This document shows, piece after piece, positions 51,762-61,066 of a stretch of DNA of 64,000 bases. Position 1 is the stretch's first letter. Every line of letters starts with the position of its first letter. A model generated the notes under the pieces. That model did not search any database and was not told where the DNA came from. It saw nothing but the letters and a program-made list of their open reading frames with translations. Source of the stretch: Ramlibacter aurantiacus (lineage in GTDB: Bacteria; Pseudomonadota; Gammaproteobacteria; Burkholderiales; Burkholderiaceae_C); the NCBI RefSeq assembly GCF_016722895.1, contig NZ_JAEQNA010000001.1, positions 434,001 through 498,000 on the forward strand. The letters are read 5' to 3'. Made by a program: the position numbers and the translations under genes.

Positions 51762-52625
51762 ATGACCATCGCCAACTTCCTGATCCAACTTCTCAACAGC
51801 GTGCAGTACGGGCTGCTGCTGTTCATGCTGGCCGCCGGCCTGACGCTGATCTTCGGCATCATGGGCGTGGTCAACCTGGCGCACGGCAGCTTCTACATGC
51901 TGGGCGCCTACCTGGCCTGGTCCCTGTCCTCGCTGTTCGGCAACCTGGCCGTGGCCATCGTGGTCGGTGCGGGGCTGGCGGTCGTCTTCGGGTTGCTGCT
52001 GGAGCGATTGCTGTTCCGGCACTTCTACACGCGCGACCACCTCGACCAGGTGCTGCTCACCTTCGGCCTGATCTACATCTTCGAGGAGGCGCGCTCCCTG
52101 ATCTGGGGCGACGACGTGCACGGCGTGCCGGTGCCTGCCTTGCTCGCCGGATCGGTGCCGCTCACCGACAACCTCTCCTATCCCGTGTACCGGCTGTTCA
52201 TCTCCGCCATCTGCATCGCGCTGGCGATCGGCCTCTACCTGCTGATCTCCAAGACCCGGCTGGGCATGAAGATCCGCGCCGGCGCCTTCAACCGCGACAT
52301 GACCGAGGCCCTGGGCATCAACATCCGGCGCATCTACGCCATCGTGTTCGCGCTGGGCGTGGCCCTGGCCACCGTGGCCGGCATGATCGCCGCGCCCATC
52401 TCCAGCGTGTACCCCAACATGGGCTCGCAGGTGCTGATCATGGCCTTCGTGGTGGTGGTCATCGGTGGCATCGGCTCGGTGCGCGGAGCCATGATCGCGG
52501 CGCTGCTGGTGGGGCTGGTCGACACCTTCGGCAAGGTACTCCTGCCGCAGGTGGCGGGCATGCTGGTCTACATGTTGATGGCAGCCGTGCTGCTGTGGAA
52601 GCCCGAAGGATTGTTCAAGCAATGA
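51762..52625 (+). CDS. Liv-type ABC permease (LivH-like)
   Basis: Inner-membrane permease of 287 residues. Family motifs: QYGLLLFMLAAGLTLIFGIM, VNLAHGSFYMLGAYLAW and the late EAA-like loop region VVVIGGIGSVRGAMIAALLVGL. ATG 51762 (MTIANFL) is preferred; GTG 51750 would start on the terminator edge. The stop overlaps the next gene as ATGA. Partner of the LivM-like permease in aromatic acid uptake. Confidence 0.9.
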   Translation: MTIANFLIQLLNSVQYGLLLFMLAAGLTLIFGIMGVVNLAHGSFYMLGAYLAWSLSSLFGNLAVAIVVGAGLAVVFGLLLERLLFRHFYTRDHLDQVLLTFGLIYIFEEARSLIWGDDVHGVPVPALLAGSVPLTDNLSYPVYRLFISAICIALAIGLYLLISKTRLGMKIRAGAFNRDMTEALGINIRRIYAIVFALGVALATVAGMIAAPISSVYPNMGSQVLIMAFVVVVIGGIGSVRGAMIAALLVGLVDTFGKVLLPQVAGMLVYMLMAAVLLWKPEGLFKQ

Positions 52626-53620
52626 GCGCCGCACAAACCCATCTCGAAGCCCTGCCGCGCAGCATCCAGCTGCTGCTGGGGCTGGCCTTCGTGGCGCTTG
52701 CCGCCTTTCCTTTCGTATCCACCGATTACTACGTCTCGGTGGTGGCCCGCATGATGATCCTGGGCATCTTCGCCATGAGCCTGGACCTGCTGCAGGGCGT
52801 GACCGGACTGGTGTCGCTGGGACATGCGGCCTACTTCGGCCTGGCCGGCTACGCGCTGGCCTTCATCACGCCCACCAGCGAGCCGATCAGCCTGTACTGG
52901 AGCCTGCCGGTGGCCGTGGCCGCCTCGGCCCTGGGCGCGCTGGTCATCGGCTTCCTGGTGGTGCGCACGCACGGCATCTACTTCATCATGGTCACGATGG
53001 CCTTCTCGATGATGTTGTTCTACCTGTTCTTCGACAACAAGGCGCTGGGCGGATCGGACGGGCTGTACATCAACTTCCGCCCCACGGCCATCCTGTTCGA
53101 CCTGGAGGACCGGCGCGTCTTCTACTACTTCACGCTGGGCACGCTGGGGGTGGTCTACCTGTTCCTGCGGCGCCTGCTCTGGAGCCCCTTCGGCCGGGTG
53201 CTCGCCGGCATCCGCGTCAACGAGCACCGCATGCGCGCGGTCGGCTACGGCACCTTCGGCTACAAGCTCGCGGCCTTCACCATGGCCGGCGCGCTGGCTG
53301 GGCTGGCGGGCTACCTGTGGGCCATGCAGACGGGCTTCATCAACCCCGAGCTGCTCGGGTTCCACCTCAGCGCGCACGCGATCATGATGGTCATCCTGGG
53401 AGGCATGGGCAACTTCGCCGGCGCCATCATCGGGGCCTTCGCCTTCGAGTACCTGCTGCACTGGTTCAAGGACCTGCCGGCCATCGGCGACTTCAACACC
53501 GGCAAGCACTGGCAGTTGTGGATGGGCCTGTTCATCGTCCTCGTGGTGGCCTTCGCACCGCGCGGCCTGCTGGGTGTGGCCGAGCGGCTGCTGCGTGGCC
53601 GGGGAGCGCGCCATGAATGA
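52622..53620 (+). CDS. Liv-type ABC permease (LivM-like)
   Basis: Second permease subunit, 332 residues, about ten helices. Motifs: MSLDLLQGVTGLVSLGHAAYF, VRTHGIYFIMVTMAFSMMLF and the EAA loop-like MMVILGGMGNFAGAIIGAF. ATG 52622 overlaps the livH-like stop. Its last eight bases overlap the ATPase gene start at 53613. The tail is Arg-rich (RLLRGRGARHE). Confidence 0.9.
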   Translation: MSAAQTHLEALPRSIQLLLGLAFVALAAFPFVSTDYYVSVVARMMILGIFAMSLDLLQGVTGLVSLGHAAYFGLAGYALAFITPTSEPISLYWSLPVAVAASALGALVIGFLVVRTHGIYFIMVTMAFSMMLFYLFFDNKALGGSDGLYINFRPTAILFDLEDRRVFYYFTLGTLGVVYLFLRRLLWSPFGRVLAGIRVNEHRMRAVGYGTFGYKLAAFTMAGALAGLAGYLWAMQTGFINPELLGFHLSAHAIMMVILGGMGNFAGAIIGAFAFEYLLHWFKDLPAIGDFNTGKHWQLWMGLFIVLVVAFAPRGLLGVAERLLRGRGARHE

Positions 53621-54365
53621 CGTGCTGCTCTCGGCCAGCCACCTCACCAAGCGCTTCGGCGGCCTGGCTGCCGTCAACGACGTCTCGGTCGACCTGTGGC
53701 TGGGCCGCATCCACGCGGTGATCGGACCCAACGGCGCGGGCAAGTCCACCCTCACCAACCTGCTGTCGGGCGACCTGCCGCCCACCTCGGGCCGCATCAT
53801 GCTGGGTGAGCGCGAGATCACAGGCCGCAGCCCGGAGCGCATCGCCCGCGCCGGCCTGGGCCGCAGCTACCAGAAGACCAACATCTTCCAGCCCTTCACG
53901 GTGTGGGAGAACGTGCGCCTGGCCGCGCAATCGCGCGCGCCCCGCCCCTGGCACTGGCTGGCCCGCGCCACCTCGTTCGCCGACACCAACGAGCGCGCCG
54001 AGCGCGCGCTCGAACTGGCGGGCCTCACGCACCGGCGCGATGTCGTCGCCGGCGTCACCGCCCACGGCGAACAACGCCAGCTGGAAATCGCCATGACCCT
54101 GGCCACCTCGCCGCGCGTGCTGCTGCTCGACGAACCCCTGGCCGGCATGGGCACCGTGGAGGCCGAAAGCATGGTGGCCCTGCTGCAGCGGCTCAAGGCC
54201 GAGCACGCCATCATGCTGGTGGAGCACGACATGGACGCCGTCTTCGCGCTGGCAGATCGCCTCACCGTGATGGTCAACGGGCAGGTCATCTCCAGCGGCG
54301 AACCGGCGCAGGTGCGCTCGGACCCGAACGTGCAGGCGGCCTACCTGGGGGAGGAAACGGCATGA
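53613..54365 (+). CDS. Liv-type ABC ATPase (LivG-like)
   Basis: Cytoplasmic ATPase of 250 residues. Walker A GPNGAGKST at about 37-45, Q-loop region GRSYQKTNIFQPF, signature region THGEQRQLEIAMTLA in place of LSGGQ, as is usual for LivG, Walker B VLLLDEPLAGMG and switch His in VEHDMDAVF. ATG 53613 (MNDVLLSASHL) overlaps livM-like by eight bases. Works with the LivF-like ATPase. Confidence 0.92.
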   Translation: MNDVLLSASHLTKRFGGLAAVNDVSVDLWLGRIHAVIGPNGAGKSTLTNLLSGDLPPTSGRIMLGEREITGRSPERIARAGLGRSYQKTNIFQPFTVWENVRLAAQSRAPRPWHWLARATSFADTNERAERALELAGLTHRRDVVAGVTAHGEQRQLEIAMTLATSPRVLLLDEPLAGMGTVEAESMVALLQRLKAEHAIMLVEHDMDAVFALADRLTVMVNGQVISSGEPAQVRSDPNVQAAYLGEETA

Positions 54366-55108
54366 GCGCCGCCCGACCGCCCGGAACTCATCCAATGAAC
54401 GACTTGCTGATCGAAGCCACCGGGCTGCACACCTACTACGGCCAGAGCCACATCCTGCGCGGCATCGACTTCCGCGTCGGCCGTGGCGAGACCATCGGCC
54501 TCATGGGCCGCAACGGCATGGGCAAGAGCACGCTGCTCAAGACCCTCATGGGCCTGGTGCAGCCGCGTGAAGGCCGGGTGCGCGTCGCCGGCCGCGACAT
54601 GACCCGCAGCCGCCCCTACGAGATCGCCCAGAAGGGCGTGGCCTACGTGCCCGAAGGCCGCGGCATCTTCGGCAACCTCAGCGTGGTCGAGAACCTCAGG
54701 ATGGCCGCGCGCCCCGGCACGCGAGGCCAGCGCGACTGGACCTACGAACGCGTGCTCGAGACCTTCCCCCGGCTGCAGGAACGCCTGGGCCACGGCGGGC
54801 AACAGCTGTCGGGCGGCGAGCAGCAGATGCTCACGATCGGCCGCGCGCTCATGACCAACCCCGACGTGCTGATCCTCGACGAAGCCACCGAAGGCCTGGC
54901 CCCGCTCATCGCGCGCGAGATCTGGCGCATCTGCGGCCTGATCGCCCAGAGCGGCATCTCCAGCGTCATCGTGGACAAGAACTGGAAGCACGTGACCCAG
55001 GTCACCGACCGCAACGTGATCCTGGTCAAGGGCGAGGTGGTGTTCGAAGGCAGCTCGGACGAACTGCGCGGCAACCCCGCCATCCTCGAACAACACCTGG
55101 GGGTCTAG
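54362..55108 (+). CDS. Liv-type ABC ATPase (LivF-like)
   Basis: Second ATPase, 248 residues from ATG 54362 (ATGA overlap with LivG-like stop) or 237 from ATG 54395 (MNDLLIEATGL); the overlap favours the first. Walker A GRNGMGKST, VAYVPEGRGIFGNLSVVENL, signature LSGGEQQMLTIGRAL, Walker B VLILDEATEGLAP. The switch His of most ABC proteins is replaced in VDKNWKHV, as in other LivF. Last gene of the benzoate uptake operon. Confidence 0.92.
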   Translation: MSAARPPGTHPMNDLLIEATGLHTYYGQSHILRGIDFRVGRGETIGLMGRNGMGKSTLLKTLMGLVQPREGRVRVAGRDMTRSRPYEIAQKGVAYVPEGRGIFGNLSVVENLRMAARPGTRGQRDWTYERVLETFPRLQERLGHGGQQLSGGEQQMLTIGRALMTNPDVLILDEATEGLAPLIAREIWRICGLIAQSGISSVIVDKNWKHVTQVTDRNVILVKGEVVFEGSSDELRGNPAILEQHLGV

Positions 55109-55127
55109 GCCCACCCCTAGGGCGCTT

Positions 55128-55204
55128 CCCCTCGAGGGGGCACAACCAGCGGCCCGGCGAAGCCGGTTCCGCGGTTGCCGCTGGAATGGCCTACCGCTGC
55201 GCGG
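55128..55204 (-). repeat. Dispersed intergenic repeat, copy 2
   Basis: Inverted relative to the copy at 6962-7037, and about 87 % identical to it by eye over 76 bases. It sits at the 3' side of the livF-like gene and of the truncated flavin reductase gene, i.e. between convergent ends. A GGCGCTTCCCCTCGAGGGGG block flanks it, a common Comamonadaceae intergenic theme. Confidence 0.75.
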
Positions 55205-55226
55205 TGGCGCCCGCTGCAAGCCGGCG

Positions 55227-55571
55227 CTACAGCGGCTGGCTCCGATGCCGCACGAACGCCACGTAGCGGTCCATCCACCCCTGCAGGAACTTGCGCGTGT
55301 CCTCGATGCCGATGGTGCCGTCGGGCTTGAGCAGGTCGGGCTTGTTCTGCACGAAGGCCCCGGGCTGGCCCAGCATGGGAATGTCCAGGTAGGCCCGCAC
55401 GTTGCGCAGGTGCTGCTGCGCCATCGACGTGCCCAGCGCGCCGACGCTGATGCCGATCACGCCTGCCGGCTTGCCCGCCCACACGCCCTGGCCGTAGGAC
55501 CGCGAGGCATGGTCGATGGCGTTCTTCAGCACGCCCGGGATCGAGCGGTGGCCATGTCCTCGCAAGGACAC
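55227..55571 (-). pseudogene. 5'-truncated NADPH-dependent FMN reductase
   Basis: The frame matches only the C-terminal two thirds of an NAD(P)H-dependent FMN reductase (ChrR-like, normally about 180-190 residues). It starts abruptly at [16 protein letters not shown], then has [34 protein letters not shown] and EDTRKFLQGWMD. The N-terminal FMN phosphate-binding part (GSLRxxS region) is missing, and the bases upstream of 55571 give no matching frame. The break lies exactly before the RSIPG motif. It may be a deletion scar next to the repeat at 55128-55204. A shorter expressed protein cannot be excluded. Confidence 0.75.
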
Positions 55572-55789
55572 CCTTGCCCAGACCGCGTGCGCGCGCAGGC
55601 GTGGGCAACAAGGGGAACGGCCGGGCCCGAGGCGAGCCCCTGGCGAATCTTGATACAGTCGCGGCCACTGCCGATGCCACGCTTGTTTCCCTCCCGAAAG
55701 AGCGCAGCGACAACCCGCTATCGCATCGGCGCGGAACCCTCGGGTTCATTGGTCCCTCACCCCCAACCGCACATCCCAAGGAGGCCCGC

Positions 55790-56062
55790 ATGCCCCGTAC
55801 CGTCCATTGCATCAAGCTCGGCCACGAAGCCGAAGGCCTGGACCTGCCGCCCTACCCCGGCGAGCTCGGCAAGCGCATCTACGACAACGTGAGCAAGCAG
55901 GCCTGGGCCGACTGGCTCAAGCACCAGACCATGCTGGTCAACGAGAACCGCCTCAACCTGGCCGACCAGCGCGCCCGCGAATACCTCAGGCGCCAGATGG
56001 AGAACCACTTCTTCGGCTCGGGCGCCGACCAGGCCGCCGGCTACGTGCCGCCCAGCGCCTGA
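55790..56062 (+). CDS. yggX: Fe(II)-trafficking / oxidative damage protection protein YggX
   Basis: Small protein of 90 residues protecting Fe-S proteins and trafficking iron. The family text is complete: [18 protein letters not shown], then [38 protein letters not shown] and the last NHFFGSG. A strong AAGGAGG at 55778-55784 sits before ATG 55790. Full length for the family. Confidence 0.95.
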   Translation: MPRTVHCIKLGHEAEGLDLPPYPGELGKRIYDNVSKQAWADWLKHQTMLVNENRLNLADQRAREYLRRQMENHFFGSGADQAAGYVPPSA

Positions 56063-56084
56063 TCATCCTTCCCGCCTCCCGCGC

Positions 56085-57767
56085 GTGACCCGCATCCTCC
56101 AGACCGGCTGGGATGACGGGCGCGGCTTCGTCCGCGCGTGGCACGACTGGCGCAACGATCCGCAGCGCCCGCCGCTCCTGCATGTGGCCGCCATCGAACC
56201 CTGGCCCACGGCGCGGCTGCGCCGGCATGCCGACGAGCCGCCGGACCACGGCCCCCTCTCCGATCAACTCGAACGGCAATGGTGGGGCCTCACGCCGGGC
56301 GTCCACCGCCTGTCCTTCGAGCAGGGCCGCGTGCTGCTCTCGCTGCACGTCGGCCTGCCACTGGACGCGCTGCGCGAGATGTCCTTCAGCGCCGACCGCA
56401 TCGAACTGGCGCCGCCCGGCCCCGCCGCCGTCCGTGACGCGAGCATGCTCAAGGCGCTGGTGCGGCTGTGCCGGCGCGGCACGCGGCTGGAGGCCGGTGC
56501 GATCGACGACACCTTCGCGCGTGAGCTGCAAACGGCCGGCTTCGTATGGCAGCCCGGCGAACCCCTGCAGGCGGTATACGACCCGGCCTGGGCGCCCCGC
56601 GGCTTGAGAAGCGCAGGCCGCACGCCCGAGCGCGCCATCGTCATCGGCGCGGGCCTGGCCGGCGCCGCGGTCGCCGCCTCGCTCGCGCGCCGTGGCTGGC
56701 AGGTCGAGGTGCTCGACGCCGCCGACCAGCCCGCCAGCGGCGCCTCGGCCCTGCCCGCGGGCCTGATGGCCCCGCACCTCTCGCCCGACGACAACCTGCT
56801 GTCACGCCTGTCCCGCTGCGGCAACCGATTGACCCTGCAGCAAGCCCACGACCTGCTGCGCGAGGGCGAGGACTGGTCGGCCTCCGGCACGCTCGAACAC
56901 CGCGCCAAGGCGCCGGGCCGGCTCGTCGGCAGCACCGACTTCGCCGCCGACTGGAGCCGCGCGGCCACGCCGCAGGAGAACGAGAAGGCCTTGCTGCATC
57001 CGCATGCGCCCTCGGTCTGGCATGCGCACGCAGCCTGGATCCGCCCCGCGGCCCTGGTGCACGCCTGGCTGCGACAGCCGGGCATCACGTGGCGTGGTGG
57101 TCAGCGTGTCGATCGGCTCGAGCGCGCGGGCAACGGCCATTGGCGCGTGCTGGACGCCCACGCACGCGAGATCGACCGAGCGCCGCTCGTGGTCATCGCC
57201 GCCGCGATCGGCTCGGCCGAACTGGCCTCTCGCCGCGTACTGCTGCAGCCGGTACGCGGCCAGGTCTCGTGGGCGCCGCACGAGTCGGGCATCGCCCTGC
57301 CCCCCACGCCCGTCAACGGCAACGGCCACTTCCTGCCCTCGGTGCCCGTGGGCGAAGGGCGGGGCTGGATGTGCGGCTCCAGCTACGGGCGCGGCGACAC
57401 CGCGCTGGACGAGCGCGCGAGCGAACACCTGGCCAACTTCGAGCGGCTGCGGCAGTTGCTGCCGCTGGTCGCCACGCAGTTGGCGGCGACCTTTGCGGCC
57501 GAGCGCGTCAAGGCCTGGACCGGCGTGCGCTGCGCCAGCACCGACCGCCGGCCCTTGGCGGGAGAGCTCGAACCGGGCCTGTGGCTCAGCACCGCCATGG
57601 GCTCACGCGGCCTCACCTTCGCGGCCCTGTGCGCCGAACTGCTGGCCGCGCGGCTGCACGAGGAGCCGCTGCCGGTGCCGCTGTCATGGGCGATGGGGCT
57701 GGATGTGCGGCGGCAGCTCTCGATCCCGCCGGCTGAGAAGCCTGCGGTAGGCGACCGTTCGCTCTGA
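56085..57767 (+). CDS. mnmC: MnmC: FAD-dependent tRNA-modification oxidoreductase with degenerate methyltransferase half
   Basis: Enzyme for 5-methylaminomethyl-2-thiouridine at wobble U34 of tRNA, 560 residues (E. coli MnmC is about 668). The FAD half is intact: AIVIGAGLAGAAVAASLARRGW at about 184-205, QPASGASALPAGLMAPHLSPDDN, RGQVSWAP and a C-terminal VKAWTGVRCASTDRRPLAGE. The N-terminal MnmD-like half has lost key motifs. Where the family has GFGxGLNFL the protein reads GWDDGRGFV, and the DGFxPxxNPxMW motif is replaced by APPGPAAVRDASM. The first 55-60 residues of the family are absent. The start is GTG 56085. The methyl transfer step is probably missing or done elsewhere. Confidence 0.85.
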   Translation: MTRILQTGWDDGRGFVRAWHDWRNDPQRPPLLHVAAIEPWPTARLRRHADEPPDHGPLSDQLERQWWGLTPGVHRLSFEQGRVLLSLHVGLPLDALREMSFSADRIELAPPGPAAVRDASMLKALVRLCRRGTRLEAGAIDDTFARELQTAGFVWQPGEPLQAVYDPAWAPRGLRSAGRTPERAIVIGAGLAGAAVAASLARRGWQVEVLDAADQPASGASALPAGLMAPHLSPDDNLLSRLSRCGNRLTLQQAHDLLREGEDWSASGTLEHRAKAPGRLVGSTDFAADWSRAATPQENEKALLHPHAPSVWHAHAAWIRPAALVHAWLRQPGITWRGGQRVDRLERAGNGHWRVLDAHAREIDRAPLVVIAAAIGSAELASRRVLLQPVRGQVSWAPHESGIALPPTPVNGNGHFLPSVPVGEGRGWMCGSSYGRGDTALDERASEHLANFERLRQLLPLVATQLAATFAAERVKAWTGVRCASTDRRPLAGELEPGLWLSTAMGSRGLTFAALCAELLAARLHEEPLPVPLSWAMGLDVRRQLSIPPAEKPAVGDRSL

Positions 57768-57844
57768 GCCTCTGCCATCCGGCGTTCGCCCTCCAACCGT
57801 TCGGGCTGAGCTCGTCGAAGCCAGCCCGTACCCAAGATCCCTGG

Positions 57845-58855
<1,011 letters not shown>

Positions 58856-58861
58856 TCAAAC

Positions 58862-58972
58862 TCAGCCACTTGCACCGGGGAGGGACGATGTCGGCGCGTG
58901 CCCGTGGTCACCAGTTGCCTGGTCGCGGAGCTGGGCGTCGATCTTGATGCGCGAGAACGCTTCGTTGGTCAT
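58862..58972 (-). pseudogene. Possible 5' remnant of a restriction (hsdR-like) gene
   Basis: ATG 58972, preceded by a purine-rich GGAGGGGGCAGAGGGG site, opens a frame MTNEAFSRIKIDAQLRDQ. This resembles the start of type I restriction/DEAD-helicase subunits. After this point the likeness ends and the frame runs through unrelated codons to TGA at 58862. If the reading is right, a mobile restriction locus once lay here and was deleted. The match is short, so confidence is low. Confidence 0.3.
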
Positions 58973-59725
58973 CCCCTCTGCCCCCTCCAGTAGGGCACGC
59001 AGCTTGTCCCCGGCTCTCACATCGGTTGGCGCACTGAACAGTGCGGCCACGTAAAAGGCCAGAGATTATCAGTTGGGCTAGGCGAGCCTTCTTGCGTTCT
59101 ATAGGGCTGGCCCGGAGGGACCTGCGCGTGCCTACCCGGTGGTTTTGTCGATTCTCGGCCAGCAGATACACCCGCGCGCCACATGCGCCGCGCACCGTCC
59201 CGCCCCTTGCCCAGCTCGTACTCACCGCGTGCGCCCCGTTCGCACCAAAGGGTGGCTTCGAGCTCAAGGAATGCCGCCACGACCTCGAGCGGCAGCCGAC
59301 CTATCGCCTCCTGTCCGGAGGGGACCGTCTCAAAAACCATCTACGACTGTATGCCTCATTGCGGGTACGTACCGCACCCGGGGACATCGCGCGGACGCTT
59401 GCCGCGCCGCACGCCCGTTCGAGTCGGTGAGGGCCGGTTGCTGGCCGGCGGGCGCGGCGGAACGCGAAGGCCGGATTGTGGTCAGCGCCGGTCTTTCCCG
59501 GCTGTCACCACCGGCAGGGGGGCGGTTTCCCCGGCGCCCTCTCCTCGGTGCTGAAGGTGCGGGCGAGTGCTTCAAGTGTGCGCGTCACGAAGGACAGCAC
59601 CATGAGACGAAGCGCTCACCGGCATCGGGAGGGTTGCCCCAGGAGAGGCTCGGAATGTGCCCCCCTTCCTAGCGGCCGTCGGCGCAAACCTGGATCAAGT
59701 CTCAAGCCACTGCGATCCCGCCATC
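58973..59725. other. Gene-poor, lower-GC stretch
   Basis: No frame here reads as a convincing protein on either strand. Base composition drops locally (55 % GC in 59041-59100, against about 70 % in flanking genes). Short open frames on the minus strand (for example 59017-59340 with LPLEVVAAFLELEATL) may be decayed genes. No insertion sequence ends, tRNA or integrase are recognised. Confidence 0.5.
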
Positions 59726-59884
59726 TCAGCGACGCATCGCTGCCACGAACGAAGCCGCTCCACACTGCCCGTCCAGCATGAGTACGCGCGACGACTTGCA
59801 TGGAGATGTACCTCGAGCTTCGTTGAGCAGCACAGCAGCGATGGCCATCAGGACGACCGCAGCGACTTTGGTATATCGGTCCAT
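59726..59884 (-). CDS. Small exported or membrane protein (52 residues)
   Basis: Short frame from ATG 59884: MDRYTKVAAVVLMAIAAVLL gives a hydrophobic segment, followed by NEARGTSPCKSSRVLMLDGQ and a C-terminal AASFVAAMRR. The positive-hydrophobic start looks like a signal or anchor. No clear ribosome site. Two Cys residues in the outside part could form a disulfide. Function unknown. Confidence 0.4.
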   Translation of the reverse strand: MDRYTKVAAVVLMAIAAVLLNEARGTSPCKSSRVLMLDGQCGAASFVAAMRR

Positions 59885-60015
59885 TGGACAAGTCTTGCGC
59901 CGGCCACCTCCGCCGCGCATGACTTCAACCGCCCAGGAGAGGTGGTCGACTTGTCCTGGGTCACACCCGTCGCAGACCGCTGCGACGGCTCCAGCCTGTC
60001 CGGCTGCGGCGCAAG

Positions 60016-60049
60016 AAAAAGCTCCCCTGCCATGGAACGGCAGGGGAGC
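60016..60049 (-). terminator. Intrinsic terminator of the secreted-protein gene at 60097
   Basis: Stem GCTCCCCTGCC (60021-60031) / GGCAGGGGAGC (60039-60049), loop of seven, with AAAAA on its plus-strand left side, which reads as a T-tract for minus-strand transcription. It ends the message about 50 bases after the stop at 60097. Confidence 0.88.
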
Positions 60050-60096
60050 CGCACCGAGGCCGGGGCACGGCACGGCTTCGGCGCGCGATGGGCTTC

Positions 60097-60744
60097 TTAA
60101 TTGCGGTCGGCCCGAACCCGCTGCGCGGCCTGCCGCTCGCCTGCCATGGCGCCGGCGCCCGACGCGCGGGTGTCGACCGTCCTGCCTTGCGAGGCCATGG
60201 TCCTGGCGGTGGCAGGATCGTAGGCGCTCACCATGGCTTGCTGCGTATCCCACAGCGCTTGCCGGGCTTGTGACATGGCCTGGTTGCGGCGCTCGCCGGC
60301 AGGCTGCTGGGCCATGGCCTGGACCGACTGCCGCAGGCTGTCGGCCGCCCTCATGAGCTGCGACACCGACCGCTCGTAATCCGCATCCGACACGGCGGCC
60401 CGGCGCGTTTCCGAAGGCCGGGTCTTGTCGATTTCCGGAATGTTGCCCTGCCGCAGGTCCGGCGGCAGCGCCAACATGGCGGCGTGGGTCTCGAGCAGTG
60501 CCTCATGGGCTTGATCGATGGCCCGATCGCGATCCGGCCCCGCCCTCTTCTGAGCCATGGCCTGGATCGATTCGCGCAGGTGTTGTGCAGCCTTCTGCAG
60601 TTTGTCCATCGACTGGGATTGATCGCTCGAGGCTGCCGAGCTTGCCGGCGCCGTGGCCGTCGTTCCGCTGCCGCTGGTCTGGGCCAGGGTGGCTCCGGCA
60701 AACGAAAGCGCCGCCGCGGTCACGATCGGGACGATTTTTTGCAT
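60097..60744 (-). CDS. Secreted helical hypothetical protein
   Basis: Exported protein of 215 residues: signal peptide MQKIVPIVTAAALSFAGATL with cleavage after AQ. The mature part begins Ser/Thr/Ala-rich and then has two related helical units: DKLQKAAQHLRESIQAMAQK and QLMRAADSLRQSVQAMAQQP, each followed by a conserved R..AI/M..A..AL pattern (RAIDQAHEALLETHAAM / QAMSQARQALWDTQQAM). This is an internal duplication of about 75 residues. GGAG before ATG 60744 decides this start. No known family. Confidence 0.75.
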   Translation of the reverse strand: MQKIVPIVTAAALSFAGATLAQTSGSGTTATAPASSAASSDQSQSMDKLQKAAQHLRESIQAMAQKRAGPDRDRAIDQAHEALLETHAAMLALPPDLRQGNIPEIDKTRPSETRRAAVSDADYERSVSQLMRAADSLRQSVQAMAQQPAGERRNQAMSQARQALWDTQQAMVSAYDPATARTMASQGRTVDTRASGAGAMAGERQAAQRVRADRN

Positions 60745-61066
60745 GACGTACTCCTTGTCGTTCATCAGGCAAGAGCGTTCAGGGCTCTTGCCAGGGAGGC
60801 GGATTCCTCTCCATGAACGAATGGAACGGCTGCGCGCGGCATAGTTCGGGACGGTGACCTTCTGAAATCACCGTGACGTGCTGGTAGCTGGAATGAGCGC
60901 GATTCTTACGCGCCCTTCCGTGGGCAAGAAGCCGCTCATCGGTACCCGCCACCTGATCCGGTGCGCTCACAGGCATCTATTCGCGAACGCGTGCTCTTGA
61001 TGGCCTGCAGAGGGGTCTTGACGAGGTTGGGGATCCGGCTTCATCGCAGCGCCGGCCGCTGGCGCG
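60745..61066. other. Promoter/leader region with a 9-base hairpin
   Basis: About 320 bases without a convincing gene. Near the start of the secreted-protein gene a perfect inverted repeat GGCAAGAGC (60768-60776) / GCTCTTGCC (60784-60792) with a 7-base loop lies 24 bases upstream of ATG 60744. It could be an operator or an mRNA structure that sets translation. The rest shows nothing specific. Confidence 0.5.

Noticed and set aside
53574-53613. Upstream start for the LivG-like ATPase
   Set aside because: It lies within the LivM-like gene and adds a Cys/Trp-containing leader not found in the family; ATG 53613 gives the normal start.
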